A DNA stretch of 34,224 nt, from positions 1,828,635 to 1,862,858 of the forward strand of contig CP070677.1 in the NCBI GenBank assembly GCA_020352495.1, given 5' to 3'. A model generated the notes under the pieces. The model did not search any database. It worked only from the letters and a program-made list of their open reading frames with translations, and had not been told where the DNA came from. The translations under genes were made by a program, and so were the position numbers. This document shows, in pieces, positions 23,176-33,300 of this stretch. This stretch comes from Candidatus Latescibacterota bacterium. Lineage in GTDB: Bacteria > Krumholzibacteriota > Krumholzibacteriia > WVZY01. Numbering within the stretch: the stretch's first letter is position 1; each line of letters starts with the position of its first letter.

Positions 23176-24671
23176 GAACCGTCGTGGTGGCCGTAATTAT
23201 GTCGATTGTTCTCCTCGGGATCGGGTTTGCGTCCGCGTCCGCGAAAGAACGGGTCGTATTCCTACCGGCGGATGATCCAACGGTGTCGTTCAGGATCCTT
23301 TTCAACGTTGGGTCGCAGAACGATCCGCCCGGAAAAGAAGGACTGGCGGCGCTTACCGCGACACTGATCACGGAGGGGTCGACACAAAAACACTCGTATG
23401 AAGAAATTCTGGAGCTTCTCTATCCGATGGCAGCGTCGATCTACGACCAGGTCGACAAGGAAATGACGGTGTTCATTGGGCGGACTCACACGGACAATCT
23501 GGATGCCTACTACGCCCTTTTCAAAGAAATATTGTTGGAGCCGGCGTTTAGTGAGGACGATTTCAAGCGTGTCAAGAACGATTATCTGAACTATCTCCAG
23601 ACTACTCTTCGTTATTCGCAGGATGAGGTGCTTGGAAAGGAAACGCTCTACGAGTTTGTTTTTGCCGGTACTCCCTACGAACACAACGAGGAAGGGCGCG
23701 TGGCCAGCTTGAACTCGATCACACTCGACGACGTGAAAAAGTTCTATCAAGACCACTACACCCGGGCGAATCTCGTAATCGGTCTCGGTGGTGGATTGGA
23801 CAAAGATTTTGCAGCAAAGATGACCAAAGATTTTGAATCCTTGCCAGCCGGAGAGCCGTCGAACGTGCCGGCACCGCAACCTGAGGACATCCATGGCCTG
23901 CACGTCAAGATCGTCGAGAAGGAGGTGCAGTCGACCGCCATCAGTTTCGGTTTTCCAATTGACGTCACGCGGGGAAGCAGGGTTTTCTACGCTCTTGCCA
24001 TGGCGACTTCGTGGTTGGGTGAGCACCGGAACAGCTTCTCGCATCTGTACAATGTGATTCGAGAGGCGCGTGGGCTGAACTATGGGGACTATGCCTACAT
24101 CGAACATTTTCCCCGGGGACACCGCCGGCAATTTCCTCCGCCCAATGTGGCGCGCCGGCAACAGATCTTCCAGGTTTGGATCCGACCGGTGCCAAACGAA
24201 ACAAGGGTGTTTGCGTTCAGAGCTGCTCTACGTGAAATGCAGAAGCTCATCGAGAACGGGATGACGGAAGACGATTTCGAGCTGACGCGGAAGTTTTTAA
24301 AGGGGTATATCCTTCACTACGCGCCGACCACGATGATGAAACTCGGCTACGCCATGGACGACCGGTTCTACGGGATCGAGAAGGGTCATTGGGATACGTT
24401 TGCCAAGATGCTCGACGAGCTCACACGCGACGAGGTCAACGCCGCGTTGAAGAAACACTTGAGCTTCGAAAACATCAAGGTTGTGTTCGTAACGACCGAC
24501 GCCGCAGGGCTGAAAGACACTCTAATTAATAACGAACCTTCTCCCATTACGTATCAATCCGAAAAGCCCGCCGAAGTGTTGGAAGAGGATAAGGAAATCG
24601 AAGCGTATCCGCTTTCGGTTAAACCGGAGAACGTGACGGTTGTCAAGGTGGAGAAAATGTTCGAAGGGTAG
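23172..24671 (+). CDS. M16 family protein, non-catalytic partner subunit
   Basis: The 499-residue protein has a signal peptide (about 1-24, SASAKE). It follows the M16 fold, but the HxxEH motif is replaced by GLAALTA at about 57-63, so it cannot bind zinc. It keeps the Arg/Tyr motif, REARGLNY, with R297 and Y304. This is the split seen in characterised heterodimeric M16 enzymes, where one subunit supplies zinc and the other the Arg/Tyr pair. Its ATG overlaps the stop of the catalytic subunit gene by 4 bp (ATGA), which favours equal amounts of the two proteins. A terminator follows at 24729. Confidence 0.9.
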   Translation: MRTVVVAVIMSIVLLGIGFASASAKERVVFLPADDPTVSFRILFNVGSQNDPPGKEGLAALTATLITEGSTQKHSYEEILELLYPMAASIYDQVDKEMTVFIGRTHTDNLDAYYALFKEILLEPAFSEDDFKRVKNDYLNYLQTTLRYSQDEVLGKETLYEFVFAGTPYEHNEEGRVASLNSITLDDVKKFYQDHYTRANLVIGLGGGLDKDFAAKMTKDFESLPAGEPSNVPAPQPEDIHGLHVKIVEKEVQSTAISFGFPIDVTRGSRVFYALAMATSWLGEHRNSFSHLYNVIREARGLNYGDYAYIEHFPRGHRRQFPPPNVARRQQIFQVWIRPVPNETRVFAFRAALREMQKLIENGMTEDDFELTRKFLKGYILHYAPTTMMKLGYAMDDRFYGIEKGHWDTFAKMLDELTRDEVNAALKKHLSFENIKVVFVTTDAAGLKDTLINNEPSPITYQSEKPAEVLEEDKEIEAYPLSVKPENVTVVKVEKMFEG

Positions 24672-24728
24672 GTGGACAGGCGTTAGCTGGCTGAGAAGCC
24701 GGCACGTTGTCAAGTGGATTGGTATTCC

Positions 24729-24765
24729 GAAAACGGCCAGCCAACGCTGGCCGTTTTCGTTTTGG
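24729..24765 (+). terminator. Rho-independent terminator of the M16 operon, probably bidirectional
   Basis: GAAAACGGCCAGC (24729-24741) and GCTGGCCGTTTTC (24746-24758) form a perfect 13-bp stem around CAAC, followed by GTTTTGG. The stem's own A/T ends provide U-tracts on both strands, so it can also serve the convergent ketosynthase gene. Confidence 0.85.
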
Positions 24766-24808
24766 TGTCTGTTGAGTGTGTCTGTTATTGCTTCAGGACG
24801 TGTCTCGT

Positions 24809-25891
24809 TCAGAGCATGCGATAGACTACCGCGTTGATGTTCATCCCCGCCCCGACCGAAGTGATTACGATGGCATCGCCCGATGTCAAGCGATGGTTTT
24901 CGAGCTTGTGCTTGAATGTCAAATCGAGCAAAGTAGGGAGCGTTGCCACGGAACTGTTTCCAAGCCATGAAATCGTCATCGGCATCATATACGGCGGAAC
25001 CTCGTTGACGTCGTACAATTTGAAAAGCCTTCGAAGAATTGCGTCGTCCATCTTTGCGTTTGCCTGATGCATGAAGACCTTTGATATGTCAGTCAGCGTG
25101 AGCCCGGCCTTTGTTATACATTCCTTGACGACCCGCGGAACGGTTCGAAGCGCGTATTCGTAGAGTTTATGACCATGCATTTTGATGTGAAGATCGTTCT
25201 TTTGGTAATTTCGATTGTACGACTTGCCCATCCACAGCATGTAAGCGTGCTCATACGTGTCCGATCTGGTACAGTGTGAGATGATTCCCACCGGTGTTTC
25301 GCTCGTGACCGCCTCAACCACCGTTGCTCCCGCCCCGTCAGCAAAGAGCATGGTATCCCGATCGTGTGGGTCGCTCGCACGAGAGACCGTCTCCGCGCCT
25401 ATCACGAGTGCTCTCTTTGCGTCACCGGATTTGAGGAAGTAATCCGCGTGTATCATCCCTTGGAGCCAGCCGGGGCACCCGAACGGCAGATCGTATGGCA
25501 CGGTAGCTGGATTTCGTATCCTGAGCAGGTGCTTGACCCTGGATGCGACGCTTGGCACAAAATCCGATCGCCTATTGTCCATCGTAATGTCGCCAAGGTT
25601 GTGACCCACGATGATATGGTCGAGACTCTCCTTGTCTGTACCCGATGAGTCCAGCGCGTCCTTGGCGGCCAGAAAGGCGATGTCCGAGGTTACAAGATCA
25701 TCCGTGACATATCTTCGTTCCTTGATCTCCGTGATGGCTTCGAACTTCTCGATGATTTCCTGAGCTGTCCGGTCGATCCTTTGACCGCCCTCGTCGTAAA
25801 ACTCGTGATCGAGAAAATATGAGTTGAAGATTCTTTCGGTGGGAATGTAGCATCCCGTGCCAGTTATCGCGGTGTGAATTCGACCATTCAT
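24809..25891 (-). CDS. 3-oxoacyl-ACP synthase III family protein (FabH-like)
   Basis: The 360-residue protein is a thiolase-fold ketosynthase. The Cys-His-Asn triad is visible: C139 in LPFGCPGW, H275 in FMHQANAK and N312 in WLGNSSVATL, spaced as in FabH. Length slightly exceeds FabH, and an insertion (YEHAYMLWMGKSYNRNYQK) lies between core strands, as in diverged FabH-like enzymes. FabH starts fatty-acid synthesis from acetyl-CoA; diverged members such as DarB make other lipids. No other fatty-acid gene is adjacent, which favours a specialised role. I chose ATG 25891 because homology starts there; the frame is open further upstream. Its ribosome-binding site is weak. Confidence 0.88.
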   Translation of the reverse strand: MNGRIHTAITGTGCYIPTERIFNSYFLDHEFYDEGGQRIDRTAQEIIEKFEAITEIKERRYVTDDLVTSDIAFLAAKDALDSSGTDKESLDHIIVGHNLGDITMDNRRSDFVPSVASRVKHLLRIRNPATVPYDLPFGCPGWLQGMIHADYFLKSGDAKRALVIGAETVSRASDPHDRDTMLFADGAGATVVEAVTSETPVGIISHCTRSDTYEHAYMLWMGKSYNRNYQKNDLHIKMHGHKLYEYALRTVPRVVKECITKAGLTLTDISKVFMHQANAKMDDAILRRLFKLYDVNEVPPYMMPMTISWLGNSSVATLPTLLDLTFKHKLENHRLTSGDAIVITSVGAGMNINAVVYRML

Positions 25892-26494
25892 GACTCTCGT
25901 TTCCAAACCCTTCTCGTTGGTGTTGTAGAATGTATGCAGATTGAAACGGAGCAACATTCGGTTTGAAGCACTCGCAAATCGATCGTTGGCAACGTATGGT
26001 ACCGGCAGGAGTCCGGGTTGTCGAGTGTTTTTGTCGCGTTTTGGCAAGGCGTCTCGGACAGCCAAACGGTTACGCAAAACCTCCCTGCGACCGGGTATTC
26101 GTGGTCGGTGAGCCTGGGGGACCAGGATGGTGGCATCCGGAGCGGCGCCCAATTCGGCGGCACGGCTCTTCGAAGGGAAACGAGGTCAACCCTGTAATCG
26201 ACTGCACGTTAATACGTTATGTGTCCTTCTTGGGGTCGGCCGCCGTCCATAGCATCTTGAGGCGCGAGCGGTGGTGAGCCGTTGTGAGTGTGCGAAAGAC
26301 CCTTGGGACTCCACGGCAATCGGGGGCCCGCTGATACCTGGGTCCCGTCTCGTCTCCGGGGTCCCTACGGCGCGGGCGTGGATGGCAACCCCGTGTTTCG
26401 TATTCGCCACCCAAGAAAAAGACCGGGCGGAAGCTTGCCACGACCCGGTCGGTTCTCTTGTGGCGATTTCGTCTCGGCCGGTTACAACTTGTGC
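25892..26494. other. 603-bp intergenic region
   Basis: It lies upstream of the ketosynthase gene and downstream of the giant-protein pair. The left part must hold the ketosynthase promoter, which I could not locate with confidence. The right part holds the terminator at 26414-26450. Several short open frames exist on both strands, but none has a good start or recognisable product. Confidence 0.5.
26414..26450 (-). terminator. Rho-independent terminator of the giant-protein operon
   Basis: On the minus strand GACCGGG (26450-26444) pairs with CCCGGTC (26427-26421), and TTTTTCTT follows directly. It lies about 45 nt after the stop codon of the second giant gene. Confidence 0.75.
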
Positions 26495-29400
26495 TTAGTG
26501 TGTAACAACAAACTTGCGCGATACACTCTTCGCGTTTGTCCGGAGTTTGACAAAGTAAACCCCGCTGGGCAATCCCGTGGTGTCAAGCTCCGCCAAACCG
26601 GGACCTTCCGTAACATGTCGCCCGGTGAAGACCTGAGTCACGCGGCGGCCGAGAACGTCATAGATCTCGAGATCGGCGATCCCCGGTTGGTCAACACTAT
26701 ACCGAAAGGCCACGGTTTTGGTTGCCGGGTTGGGTGACGGCGGTTCGAGGTAGAGCGGGATGAACTTCGGGGGCTCTTTCGTCACGTCCGTCATGACTTC
26801 GTCGCACGCGTGTACTCTCAAGTGAATCAGTTTCGGATCGGTCCAATCCCCGTCGTGTTCGCCATCGAGAACCTCGATGGATCCGTATGGGGTGTAGGGC
26901 AGCCCGGTCGTGTCGTCCCAGTATGGGAACTCGTTGACGTTTTCGCAAACGATCGATATGTTGACCTCATCGTTTCCCAGAGAGGTAAATGGCAATGGAA
27001 TGTCATGCCACCGCATTCCGGATCTCACCGAGAGGATTTCGCCGATGGCGTATAGCTCGACTCGCGTTTTGTCGACCGAGGGGTAGGCGTACGCTCTGAT
27101 CGTGTCACCCTGGGGGATGTCCGCCATCACACCGACACCAAAGACCTGGTATTCCGGCCCCAAGTTGATATAAGCCCCGTCGTTGAGGGGCGTCGACGCC
27201 GAGTTTGGCGGCGGGACGCCATCGGAGAGTTTGGCCAGATCGAAGGGCACACCGCCGCTAACGAAATCGTCATAAGTTACTTTGAAATGGGGGAGCAGGT
27301 TAGACTCGGAGCCGTTGAGTTCGCCCGCCCATACCACAAAATGGTCGTCCGCGTAATAGGGAGCCGGAACGTCGTCCCCGTCAATCGCTGGCCAATCAGC
27401 TGAATGTTCGAATTCGACGGACAGGTTGTAGAAATTGGCGAATGCGAGATCCGCGAAAATGGGGACCTCGTGGTAGACGGTCCCGCCGGTCGATACCGTG
27501 GTCGTACCCTCAGCGATAAGCGTCGAGCGTGTGGACCCCGACGCTTCATACACGCGTGCCGTCAAGATCGACCCGCGGGCAAGATCGGCTTCGAATCCGA
27601 TTTTGCACACGCGCAGGTTATCCGCCATCAAAACGAAATATCCGACCTGGGAGTCCGAGTCTGTCTCCAGGGACGACGCAGGCAGCGGCCACAAATCGGA
27701 TTGTTGTTCACAATAATTCACCTGATCCGACGAACCCATGCCGATGAGCGTGAAAAAGGGGAGTCTCGTATGGTTGATGACACCGTTCTCTGCGATACTC
27801 CGCACGCGGACAACACCGCCTACGTCGTAGGGAGTGTGAACGTAAATGCCGTCCCAGTGGGTCCAGTCCTGTCCAGGAGAAAACGAGAAGACGATTTCGT
27901 AATCCTGGCATGCAGAGAAGCTGGCGCTTATCGGCATCAAATGTGTGGTCAACGTATCCTCGACCATGAATAGTGTCAGTTCGGAGATGAGTGCTCCACG
28001 TGTGTTGCCGTCCGCCTCGTAGATCCGCCCTGTTATGGTTTCCGGTTTGGGTAGATCGACGTGTACGCCGATGGCGCAGACATCGAAATCGTCGATGGCC
28101 GTTATGAAGAGGCTCATGTCGACGCCATCAGCGGAGTCGCCTGTGGGGGAAATATCGGGCCCCAGATGCAGGACGGCACCTGGACAGGACTGCTTGTCGG
28201 CGATGATTAGCACGATCTGGCGTGTTTCCAAACCGTCGCCCGTGCAGTTTTTGAATTCGAGATCTGCAAAGTAGGTTCCCACCGGCAATTGATACGCGCT
28301 CGCGCCCGGGATAATACTCACCGCTTCCGAACCACCGGCGGGAATCTGTCCGCTGGTTCGGCTCGCGTCGAGCCACGCGGGAAGACCGGTGAGCTCCCAG
28401 TTGACACCGGATCCGCCGGTGTTTGTCAGCGTGAAATCGATGACGTCTTTGTCGAACGGACCACCCTCGTAACCCGCGAAGAGATCTCCGCTCAAGGGCA
28501 TGATCTCGAGATTGGCCTCGGGAAACGACGAAAACCCGCCGACGATTGTCGTCCAGGATGGGGTCGGATCATTCGACGCATAGGTGCCGATTGTCCACAT
28601 CGTTCGGTCATCGACCGGATCCCTCGCACACCCAAAGGAGTTGCCCCATCGGTACGGATCGCTCAGCGTTCCCGAACCACCGGCGGTGTAGTTTGCAAGA
28701 CCATAGGCATACGTCCCAAATGCAGGCGAATGCAGCGGATCGGGTCGATACACCCGGAAACCAACGCTCAGATACGACGACGGCACGGGGGCGCACTCCG
28801 CCCAGACCAGCGTCAAGTAGTCGTTCTCATCGATATCCAAGGCGGGATAGGCAAGAAAACCTTGAGGCAACAAAAAGATCGCTGACGTCGCGACTGACGA
28901 GGTGGCGACGTCGATCTTCTCGGACTTCACAATAGAACGGTCATCGCCACCGCCCGAGTAGAACACCGTAAACACACCGTAGAGCGCCCCAAAGCTGTAT
29001 GCAACATCGGTGAAGCGGCAGTCTCCTACATCGACATAGCTTCCATCGGGTTGTCGCATTTGGGGTGGCGTTGCGTAGGAGTTCGCGCTAATCGAGATGA
29101 CCCACAGGACCGGTGATGATATGTCACCCTCTATTCTCCAACGGCTGTAGATGTTTCCACCATTGAATTTATTGTTCAGAAAGTACATTTCACCGGGATA
29201 GGAGCGCATCTGGGCGGGTCGGATCGCAAACGCCTGCGAGCCGTCACCGGGGTTGAAGAGTGAGGGGCCCCACATGTGAATCGTGGTCGGTAGGAAGTCA
29301 TAGATTCTAGATTTGTCCATCGCGAGGATCATGGGACCTTCGAATAGATATGATGTGAAGTCGTATCTATTGACGGTGATGTAGACGCCTTGTGGGTCGA

Positions 29401-30277
29401 TGGCGAGATAGGCGTTGTCGGCAAAGTCGTCGGTAGCGCCAAAACTGATGTTGTGGACACCCCTCCAGCCCCCGGTAAGATCACCGCTATTCGATATCAC
29501 GAGCAACAATTCCGCATCGTCGTTGGTGAAATCGGCGGCCAGGTAGAGCATGAGCCACCGGTCGTCCCAGTCGTCGTAGACAACTTTTGGATCGTAATAG
29601 TAGAAACCGGGATCCCGGTTGAAGTAATCCTGAAAGACACCGCCATCGAGCCAATTGCCGCATTTGTCGTACACGGCGAACACATCGTTCGTCGCCACCA
29701 ACACGTGGCTCGGTCCAACGGCAATGTCGGGACTGGCCGGGATCCGACCGGTATCGTCAATGGCGTCAAACGAAAACAGCGGGCCCGTCGCCATGGCACC
29801 GGGGTGTGAAACATCGATTTCAATCGTTTTGAGATGGGTCGCTGGCGCTTTGCTACCGGTTGACCGACGAGGCTCATCAGGGAGTCGAGGCGTTGGCCGA
29901 ACGCCCCGGGGCCGGTTGGCAGATTTGTTGTGTTTGACTTGCCGCGATGGCTCAAACGACACCGGTCGTGTCGTCGCGTGGGTTTTTTCCAAAACGCGTG
30001 TTTCCAACACCGTCTGCTGTGTTCCCAGTTTGGATCGGGCAAGTCGTTGGGCATCTCGGATCGCTTGGGCACGCTCGAGCGGGTCTCTGGGAAGAGGTGG
30101 GACAAGTTCACGATTTTTCCATCGAGGTTCCTCATTGGGCGTTTTGTTTATCGACGACTTATGGCGCGTCTGTTCATCCGCGGTTGAGTTATGAGATGTC
30201 AGAGCGGTCGGAACGACCAGCACAACGATTGCCATGAGCGAAATGAAACAAGCTCGGACAGTGGTTGCAGGTTTCAT
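26495..30277 (-). CDS. Giant secreted multi-domain protein, paralogue A, with sorting domain
   Basis: The 1,260-residue protein has a signal peptide (about 1-33). A basic, proline-rich region follows (to about 155), starting with WKNRELVPPLPRDP. Residues ~165-600 look like a beta-propeller (SPDIAVGPSHVLVA, YDPKVVYDDWDDRWLM). About 612-690 is a BACON-like beta-sandwich (FTLTNTGGSGVNWELTGLPAWL). Then come three copies of one ~130-150-residue beta-rich domain (about 697-844, 870-1002 and 1032-1160). The last ~84 residues (PPSPNPATKT ... SRKFVVTH) are a FlgD-like/type 9 secretion sorting domain. The gene is 38 bp downstream of its paralogue, with AAGGGGG before the ATG, so the pair is one operon. 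Function is unknown; surface binding or glycan recognition is a guess. Confidence 0.85.
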   Translation of the reverse strand: MKPATTVRACFISLMAIVVLVVPTALTSHNSTADEQTRHKSSINKTPNEEPRWKNRELVPPLPRDPLERAQAIRDAQRLARSKLGTQQTVLETRVLEKTHATTRPVSFEPSRQVKHNKSANRPRGVRPTPRLPDEPRRSTGSKAPATHLKTIEIDVSHPGAMATGPLFSFDAIDDTGRIPASPDIAVGPSHVLVATNDVFAVYDKCGNWLDGGVFQDYFNRDPGFYYYDPKVVYDDWDDRWLMLYLAADFTNDDAELLLVISNSGDLTGGWRGVHNISFGATDDFADNAYLAIDPQGVYITVNRYDFTSYLFEGPMILAMDKSRIYDFLPTTIHMWGPSLFNPGDGSQAFAIRPAQMRSYPGEMYFLNNKFNGGNIYSRWRIEGDISSPVLWVISISANSYATPPQMRQPDGSYVDVGDCRFTDVAYSFGALYGVFTVFYSGGGDDRSIVKSEKIDVATSSVATSAIFLLPQGFLAYPALDIDENDYLTLVWAECAPVPSSYLSVGFRVYRPDPLHSPAFGTYAYGLANYTAGGSGTLSDPYRWGNSFGCARDPVDDRTMWTIGTYASNDPTPSWTTIVGGFSSFPEANLEIMPLSGDLFAGYEGGPFDKDVIDFTLTNTGGSGVNWELTGLPAWLDASRTSGQIPAGGSEAVSIIPGASAYQLPVGTYFADLEFKNCTGDGLETRQIVLIIADKQSCPGAVLHLGPDISPTGDSADGVDMSLFITAIDDFDVCAIGVHVDLPKPETITGRIYEADGNTRGALISELTLFMVEDTLTTHLMPISASFSACQDYEIVFSFSPGQDWTHWDGIYVHTPYDVGGVVRVRSIAENGVINHTRLPFFTLIGMGSSDQVNYCEQQSDLWPLPASSLETDSDSQVGYFVLMADNLRVCKIGFEADLARGSILTARVYEASGSTRSTLIAEGTTTVSTGGTVYHEVPIFADLAFANFYNLSVEFEHSADWPAIDGDDVPAPYYADDHFVVWAGELNGSESNLLPHFKVTYDDFVSGGVPFDLAKLSDGVPPPNSASTPLNDGAYINLGPEYQVFGVGVMADIPQGDTIRAYAYPSVDKTRVELYAIGEILSVRSGMRWHDIPLPFTSLGNDEVNISIVCENVNEFPYWDDTTGLPYTPYGSIEVLDGEHDGDWTDPKLIHLRVHACDEVMTDVTKEPPKFIPLYLEPPSPNPATKTVAFRYSVDQPGIADLEIYDVLGRRVTQVFTGRHVTEGPGLAELDTTGLPSGVYFVKLRTNAKSVSRKFVVTH

Positions 30278-30315
30278 GATTTCCCCCTTGTGGCTTTGGC
30301 GCTCACCGCGGTGAG

Positions 30316-33300
30316 TTAGTGTGCCACGACGAATTTGCGTGAGACCGCTTTTGACTGTGTTTTCAGTTTCAAAAAATATACGCCGCTTGCCAGCGTTGAC
30401 GTGTCGAACTCGATCAGTCCGCCTCCCGCGGTAGCTCGTTCGCCATCGAAGACACGAGCGACACGACGTCCCAGGACATCATAGATCTCGAGGTTCAGTT
30501 TACCCGGTTCGTCCACGCTGTAACTGAACGTCACGATGCCTGTCGCGGGATTTGGAGCCGGTGGATCGAGCGCGATCGGTACAAACCGGGGTGGCCGGTC
30601 GTCGATCGCTGTCAAGACTTCATCACACGCGTGAAGACGCATGTGTAACAGGATTGCACCAACAGGGTTCCCACCAACCTCCGCATCGTTTATCTGAATG
30701 GATCCATATGGGGTGTACGGCATTCCGTCGAGATCGGTCCAATAGAGGTATTCGTTGGTGTTTCCGCAAACGATCGAGAGATCGTAGTCGTTACCACCCT
30801 TGAACTCCAAAGCCAGTGGCATGTCGTGCCAACGCATGCCTCCACCGGATGAGCGGATCTCCCCCTCTGTGAGTAGGGAACCGCGGCTTGTTCCGGAGGC
30901 CGAGTAGATCCGCGCAGTGACCACTTCACCCGCCGGAATGTCGGCCATAACGCCGAGACCAAAAACGCGCCAACTGGCCACCGGCGTGACGTAAGCCCCA
31001 CGGTCGAGAGCACCCGAGGATGAGTGTGGGGGCGGGATGCCATCGGCCGACTTCGCCAGGTCGAACGGAAAACCACCACTTGCCACCTCATCCCAGTTCA
31101 ACCAAAGGTGTGGCAACTCGTCGTTCGGGAAACCGCCGGCCTCGATTTGTCTGATCACAATAGTGCCGCTCATCGTATCGGGGAACGAGATGTCATCGTC
31201 GTCGATTGCGACCCACCATCCGGTCTGCTCGAATTGCACGGCGATGTCGTATTCCTCGCCGTACTCGAGATGGGTGTGGATGGGAATCTCGTGATTGGCG
31301 GGGCCACCCTCGGAGACGATGGTCGTTCCGACACCGATCACGGGCCCGCGTGTATTCCCCGTCGCCTCGTACACATATGCCGACAGTCGGGTGTCCCGCA
31401 CCAGATCGGCCTCGAATCCAATCGAGCACAACCGTAAGTTTTCGAGCGCCGTGACAAACACACCGTGCTCTGCGTCGGTGCTCGATACAACAAATGATGG
31501 CGCGTCGGGGAAAAGATCGGTTGTGCGCCCTGTCCATGGACTGCAAGGGCTGGTCGCCAAGAGCGCAATAAACGGCAGCCGCGTATCACTTGGCAAACCG
31601 TTCGCGGCGCCGTCCCTCACACGGATGACGCCATCGACATCGTATGGCAACGACACATCGCCCTCATCCGCAAACGCCCAAGACTGGTTGATCAACACCT
31701 CGAGCACGATCTCGTAATCCTGGCAGGCCGACAGTGTCACGTCTATGGGGACAACGGGGTTGCCCTGGAAATACTCGACGACGAAGTGGGCGTTGTCTGT
31801 GATCAACGCTCCACGTGTGAGATCATCGGCCTCGTGGACCCGCACACCCACGCCTTCCGGTTGCCACAACCCAATGTCCGGACAGATCGCGCACAGCTCG
31901 ATGTCTTCGAGTGCCGTAACAAACACACTGAATTCGCCGGGTCCCGAGTCGGCGTAGATCGTTCCCACGTCCGGTGTCATGTCAACAAACGCGCCCGAGC
32001 AGTTGATTGGCTCGACGATTCCGAGCCTGACCGGTCGTGTGCCGCCGCCCAAGCCCGTGCAGGCATCGAAGATGAGATCGGCGTCATAGAGACCCACGGG
32101 CATCGAGTGCGCCATCGAGTTGACAACGAGCGTTATCTCCTGCGAAGCGCTTGGTGCTAGCTGTCCCTCCGTGTCTCCGGGGCTAAGCCACGCCGGCACA
32201 CCCGAGAGCGCCCAATTGACCGTTGTACCACCGGTATTTGTCAATGTGTATGTAAACGAATGTGGTGAAAACGGACCACCTGGCCAGCCGCCCGTTGAAA
32301 GATCTCCCGTCGGGTTTATCTCCAGATTGCCCGCTGTCGTAGTCGTAAGGGCGCCAACACGAGTTGTCCACGACGGCGTCGGGTCATCCGAGGCGTAGGT
32401 GCCGACGACCCACATGGTACGGTCGTCAACGGGGTCTCTCGCGCACCCGAAATAATTACCCCAACGATACGGGTCGCCAATAGTGCCGGAACCGCCCGTT
32501 GTGTAGTCGGCGAGACCCAACACAAGATCTCCCTCGCCGACGCCGGAGGCGGTGGCTAGATCCCACAACACGTAGTGGACCGAGAGATACCTCGATGGTC
32601 CACACATGGCCCACGCTATCGTCATACGGTCGAGCTCATCGGTGTCGAGCGCCGTGTACGAAATAAAATGGTCAGCGGCGCCAAACGACTCTCTCTGCCC
32701 CACGGTGAGTGTTGCCACGTCAATACGATCGATGTTGGCCACGGCGAGGTTGCCACCGGGGTCGAAAAAGTCATCGGTGAACGCGCCGTACAAGACGCCG
32801 CCGTGATAGACCAGATCCGTGATCCGACAGTCCCCGGATCTGACGTAGCTCCCGTTTGGCTGCTGCATCGGCGGCGGCACCTGGTAGAACAACACGTTGA
32901 CATTGTTCCCGCTCAGGACCGGTGAGCTCATCCCACCGCTCACCGACCAAATCGTTGATATGGATCCCCCGGTATGTTTGTTGTTCATCAGATACATTTC
33001 ACCGGGATACGAGGTCATTTGGGCCGGCCGGATGGCAAAAGCAAGCGATGCGTCACCCGGATTTGTCATGTTCTGCCAGTAGGCGCCGGCAGGAGGGATG
33101 GCGGCGTACATGTCGGCCTTGTCGACGATCAGAATGATCGCTGTCTCAAAGGCGTACGTGTTGAAATCGAACGAATTATATGTGGCATAGATGATCTCGG
33201 GATCGACGGCCAGATAAAGGTTATCGACAAAATTTCCAAACGGCACGCCGTTGAATCCAGCGATGTACCACCCATCGGTTGGATCGCTCGTGTTTGACGC

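Noticed and set aside
25892..26494. Short open frames that could be small genes
   Set aside because: Overlapping frames on both strands, none with a good ribosome-binding site, domain or signal peptide.
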